From Devosia neptuniae (lineage in GTDB: Bacteria > Pseudomonadota > Alphaproteobacteria > Rhizobiales > Devosiaceae), in NCBI RefSeq assembly GCF_025452235.1, contig NZ_CP104965.1:3840501-3904500 (forward strand): DNA of 64,000 nt, in the 5' to 3' direction. Below are positions 61,591 to 64,000 of the stretch, piece after piece (the stretch's first letter is position 1; each line of letters starts with the position of its first letter). Position numbers and translations under genes: made by a program. The notes under the pieces are model-generated. The model saw only the letters and a list, made by a program, of their open reading frames with translations. It was not told the origin of the DNA and ran no database searches.

Positions 61591-63523
61591 AGATTTGCGG
61601 CTTGCGCTTGGCTTTGTGGTCTTTGCCGGCTGGTTTGTCTTTTTTGGCGTAGGGAGCGCCATCGCCAGCGGGCTTGCCGGCCCATTTTGGCTTGCCCTTG
61701 TCCTTGGTGGGAGCCTTGGGAGCACGGGGCTTGTCGAAGTCCTTGCGAGGCGGACGCGGGGCCTCGGCGGGCGCGGGCTGGAAGTCTTCGGCGCCGAGGG
61801 TGGACGAGCCGTAGCGCTGCTGGCGGTCACTGCGTTCGGGACGGGCGGCCATGGGGTCGTAGCGTTCGACGGGGCCTGGCGGGCGCTTGCCGGATGGGCG
61901 GGGCGTGGCCTGACGTTCGCCGGGGGCTTCGATGGACGAGATGGTGACGCCGCGTTCGCCCGAGCCATTGCGCGCGATGGCGGCAGCGAAGGCATCGGCC
62001 TTGCCGGCAGCAACTTCGAAATGGGATTCGGTATCGAAAATGCGGATCGAGCCGATGGCCGTCTTGGTGACGTTACCGGCCTTGCACAGCATGGGCAGGA
62101 CCCAGCGGGGCTCGGCCTTGTGCTTGCGGCCGACGGTGACCTTGAACCAGGTGCCGCCCTCGAATTTTTCGCGGGTGCGGGGGTCCTTGTCGCCCGGCCG
62201 GTCCGGCATGGCGTTTTCGGTGACATCTTCGGGGGCTGGGCGGGCGGCGAATTGCTGGCGCAGATAGGCGGCCGCGATGGCTTCGGGGCTGTAGCGGGCG
62301 AGCAGCTGGCCGACGAAATCGGCTTCGTCCTCGGCGACCGGCAGGCTGAGGGAGGCGTTGGAGAGGATGCCTTCGCGGTAGCGGGCATCGATCTCGCTCG
62401 CGGTGGGCGGGCCCATCATGGTGACGTCGAGCTTGGCGCCCTTGAGGATGCGCTGGGCGACGTTGCGGCGATGCATCGGGGCGATGATGACGCAGGTGCC
62501 CTTGCGGCCAGCGCGACCGGTGCGGCCCGAACGGTGCAGGAGTGTGTCGGGATTGGTCGGCAGGTCGGCGTGGATGACCAGGTCAAGATTTGGCAGATCA
62601 ATGCCGCGGGCGGCAACGTCGGTGGCGACGCAAATATGGGCACGGCCATCGCGCATGGCCTGCAGCGCATTGGTGCGCTCCGACTGGGAGAGCTCGCCCG
62701 ACAGGGTCACGACGTCGAAGCCGCGATTGTGGAGGCGGGCGGAGAGGTGTTTGACGCCTTCGCGGGTGGAGGCGAAGACGATGGTGTTGACCGATTCAAA
62801 GTAGAGCAGCGTATTGATGATGGCGTTTTCGCGCTCGGCGGCGGGAACCAGCATCAGCTTGTAGTCGATGTCGGCGTGCTGCTCGGTAGCGCTGGAGGCG
62901 GCAACGCGCAGGGCATCGCGCTGGAAGGTCTTGGCGAGCTGGGCGATCGGCTTGGGCACGGTCGCGGAGAAGAGCAGCGTGCGACGATCTTCGGGGGCGG
63001 CGTCGAGGATGAATTCGAGGTCTTCGCGGAAGCCGAGGTCGAGCATTTCATCGGCTTCGTCGAGCACGACTGCGCGGAGCGCCGACATGTCGAGGGCCCC
63101 ACGGGTGATGTGGTCGCGCAGACGGCCGGGGGTGCCGACGACGATATGGGCGCCGCGTTCGAGCGCGCGGCGCTCGGTGCGGGCATCCATGCCACCAACG
63201 CAGGAGGCGGTGCGGGCGCCGGCTTCGGCATAGAGCCAATCGAGTTCGCGCTGCACCTGCAGGGCGAGTTCGCGGGTGGGGGCAATGACCAGCGCCAGGG
63301 GGGCGCCGACTTCGGTGAAGCGCTCGGCATCACCCAATAGGGTTGGCGCAATGGCCATGCCGAAGGCGACGGTCTTGCCGGAGCCGGTTTGAGCGGAGAC
63401 GAGTAGATCGCGGCCGGCGGTTTCATCTTCGATGATGGCGGCTTGCACGGGCGTCAGCGTCTCGTACCCCTTGGCGGCAAGGGCACGGGCGAGCGGAGCA
63501 AGAATGGTTTCAGGCAGGGACAA
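61589..63523 (-). CDS. DEAD-box RNA helicase with DbpA-type RNA-binding domain
   Basis: 644 residues. Q motif LTPVQAAII, motif I AQTGSGKT, Ia PTRELALQ, II DEAD, III SAT, V ATDVAARGID, VI HRSGRTGRAG. A DbpA RNA-binding domain lies at about 450-540 (TWFKVTVGRKHKAEPRWVLPML). The tail from about 545 is disordered and rich in Pro, Lys and Arg. It remodels ribosomal or structured RNA, as in cold-shock CsdA/DbpA proteins. TTG start; the ribosome site is weak. Confidence 0.94.
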   Translation of the reverse strand: MSLPETILAPLARALAAKGYETLTPVQAAIIEDETAGRDLLVSAQTGSGKTVAFGMAIAPTLLGDAERFTEVGAPLALVIAPTRELALQVQRELDWLYAEAGARTASCVGGMDARTERRALERGAHIVVGTPGRLRDHITRGALDMSALRAVVLDEADEMLDLGFREDLEFILDAAPEDRRTLLFSATVPKPIAQLAKTFQRDALRVAASSATEQHADIDYKLMLVPAAERENAIINTLLYFESVNTIVFASTREGVKHLSARLHNRGFDVVTLSGELSQSERTNALQAMRDGRAHICVATDVAARGIDLPNLDLVIHADLPTNPDTLLHRSGRTGRAGRKGTCVIIAPMHRRNVAQRILKGAKLDVTMMGPPTASEIDARYREGILSNASLSLPVAEDEADFVGQLLARYSPEAIAAAYLRQQFAARPAPEDVTENAMPDRPGDKDPRTREKFEGGTWFKVTVGRKHKAEPRWVLPMLCKAGNVTKTAIGSIRIFDTESHFEVAAGKADAFAAAIARNGSGERGVTISSIEAPGERQATPRPSGKRPPGPVERYDPMAARPERSDRQQRYGSSTLGAEDFQPAPAEAPRPPRKDFDKPRAPKAPTKDKGKPKWAGKPAGDGAPYAKKDKPAGKDHKAKRKPQI

Positions 63524-63558
63524 ATCAGTTCTTTCGTGGGACGTCGATCAAGCAACGA

Positions 63559-63638
63559 CGTCATTTCCGCGTAAGCGGGAATCCCACTTCTTGCGGATGG
63601 ATTGGCCAGGGAAATTCCCGCTTATGCGGGAATGACGC
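63559..63638. repeat. Paired palindromic repeat (family 1, diverged)
   Basis: CATTTCCGCGTAAGCGGGAA and TTCCCGCTTATGCGGGAATG facing each other, flanked by CGTCAT/ATGACG. It is a variant of the family-1 unit in the helicase promoter region. Confidence 0.8.
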
Positions 63639-63664
63639 CGGGGCGGTTGCGTGCAGCATAGCAC

Positions 63665-63697
63665 AAATAAAGCAAAAGGCCGCCCGGCGGGCGGCCT
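63665..63697 (-). terminator. Terminator for a gene to the right of the window
   Basis: GGCCGCCC-GGC-GGGCGGCC, perfect 8-bp arms (63678-63696), with TTTTGCTTTATTTG on the minus strand. Confidence 0.8.
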
Positions 63698-63719
63698 ACC
63701 AAATGAATTGGCAGTCGTC

Positions 63720-64000
63720 AGCCTTCTCCCCTTGAGGGAGAAGGTGCCCCAACGGGGCGGATGAGGGGTTCGATGCTCACTCTAACATATAAGCATGGGC
63801 GAGCGCAGAACCCCTCACCCTCGAAAATCGGCTGAACGCCGATTTTCTATCCCTCTCCCTCAAGGGGAGAGGGGAAGTACGGTTGTTGTGGAAAATTCGT
63901 GCCATTCGAGCATAGCTCTCATGGCCTTCTTACCTCAAATCGCTCCACCGGAGCGATTTGCCCTGCGGGACGGCTCGAAGTCCCTCAAGGGGAGAGGGGT
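63720..64000. repeat. Palindromic repeat cluster (family 2)
   Basis: CTCCCCTTGAGGGAGAAGGT...GGATGAGGGG, then CCCCTCACCCTCGAAAATC...CTCTCCCTCAAGGGGAGAG, and a further partial unit at the window end (CCCTCAAGGGGAGAGGGG). CAAATCGCTCCACCGGAGCGATTTG at 63935-63959 is an extra palindrome. Confidence 0.8.

Larger units (their letters stand above)
63524..64000. other. Terminal intergenic region composed of repeats
   Basis: 477 bp without a gene. It contains a diverged family-1 pair (63559-63638), a terminator hairpin (63665-63697) and family-2 units (63720-63872 and 63975-64000). The terminator orientation implies a minus-strand gene to the right of the window. Confidence 0.7.

Noticed and set aside
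3803..63638. Palindromic repeats as a CRISPR array
   Set aside because: Copies are scattered over 60 kb, palindromic and not regularly spaced; no cas genes.

Overview
The window looks like a chromosomal segment of a high-GC alphaproteobacterium of the order Hyphomicrobiales. A Devosia-like genus is plausible from overall gene style and the abundant short palindromic intergenic repeats, but this cannot be proven from the sequence alone. Order-level markers are a ubiquinol-cytochrome c chaperone next to a YceD/DUF177 gene, an LdtR/L,D-transpeptidase pair, a BA14K-family protein, a HemB with Asp instead of Cys metal ligands, a MerR-ihfA-fabH-plsX block and an Omp2b-type porin.

Layout. 1-5.6 kb is accessory and catabolic: a truncated periplasmic sugar/cyclitol-binding protein, an IolI-like sugar isomerase and a LacI regulator on the minus strand, then a desaturase-like diiron oxygenase, a Rieske ferredoxin and a ferredoxin reductase on the plus strand. 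Together these resemble the moc (rhizopine/inositol) genes of rhizobia. 5.6-7.8 kb is a MarR/DHA2 exporter pair. 7.9-12.8 kb is housekeeping lipid synthesis (merR, ihfA, fabH, plsX, yceD, cytochrome bc1 chaperone, bamE). 13-17.5 kb is the glyA-nrdR-ribD-ribE-ribH-nusB operon, in which ribE carries a frameshift. 17.7-22.9 kb holds envelope and regulatory genes (BA14K, LdtP, LdtR, an XRE/MmyB-type regulator, a VOC protein). 23-29 kb holds hemB, an RDD protein, the N-end-rule transferase, an EEP hydrolase, a Dabb protein and parC. 29.7-37.8 kb is a long minus-strand operon (rpoZ-rel-pyrE-acpS-lepB-rnc-era, then recO) with many 4-base start/stop overlaps. It is interrupted by a divergent MarR/monooxygenase module and contains a frameshift near the 3' end of pyrE. 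38-44.8 kb holds a NYN protein, a DUF1007 protein, smpB, dapA, a lytic transglycosylase and an alpha/beta hydrolase that has lost its nucleophile serine. 45-48.5 kb encodes a modular OmpA protein and a porin. 49-52.7 kb is an SDR and a GlcNAc catabolic operon (nagR-like, agaS/nagB-II, nagA). 53-64 kb mixes small stress genes, tRNA-Ser(GCU), GST, TSUP permease, a molybdopterin oxidoreductase, a SugE/Gdx exporter under a guanidine-II riboswitch, an SDR and a DbpA/CsdA-type RNA helicase.

Several non-coding features stand out. There is a two-copy dispersed element of about 310 bp, each copy lying about 80-100 bp upstream of a minus-strand gene. A 167-bp inverted-repeat element sits between two convergent genes. 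At least two families of short palindromic repeats fill the gaps. Several perfect palindromes are placed as operators for the LacI, MarR, XRE and possibly GntR regulators. No prophage, transposase, CRISPR array or complete insertion sequence was seen. The best-supported unusual items are the guanidine-II riboswitch, the moc-like cluster, the duplicated 310-bp element and the two frameshifts in essential biosynthetic genes.
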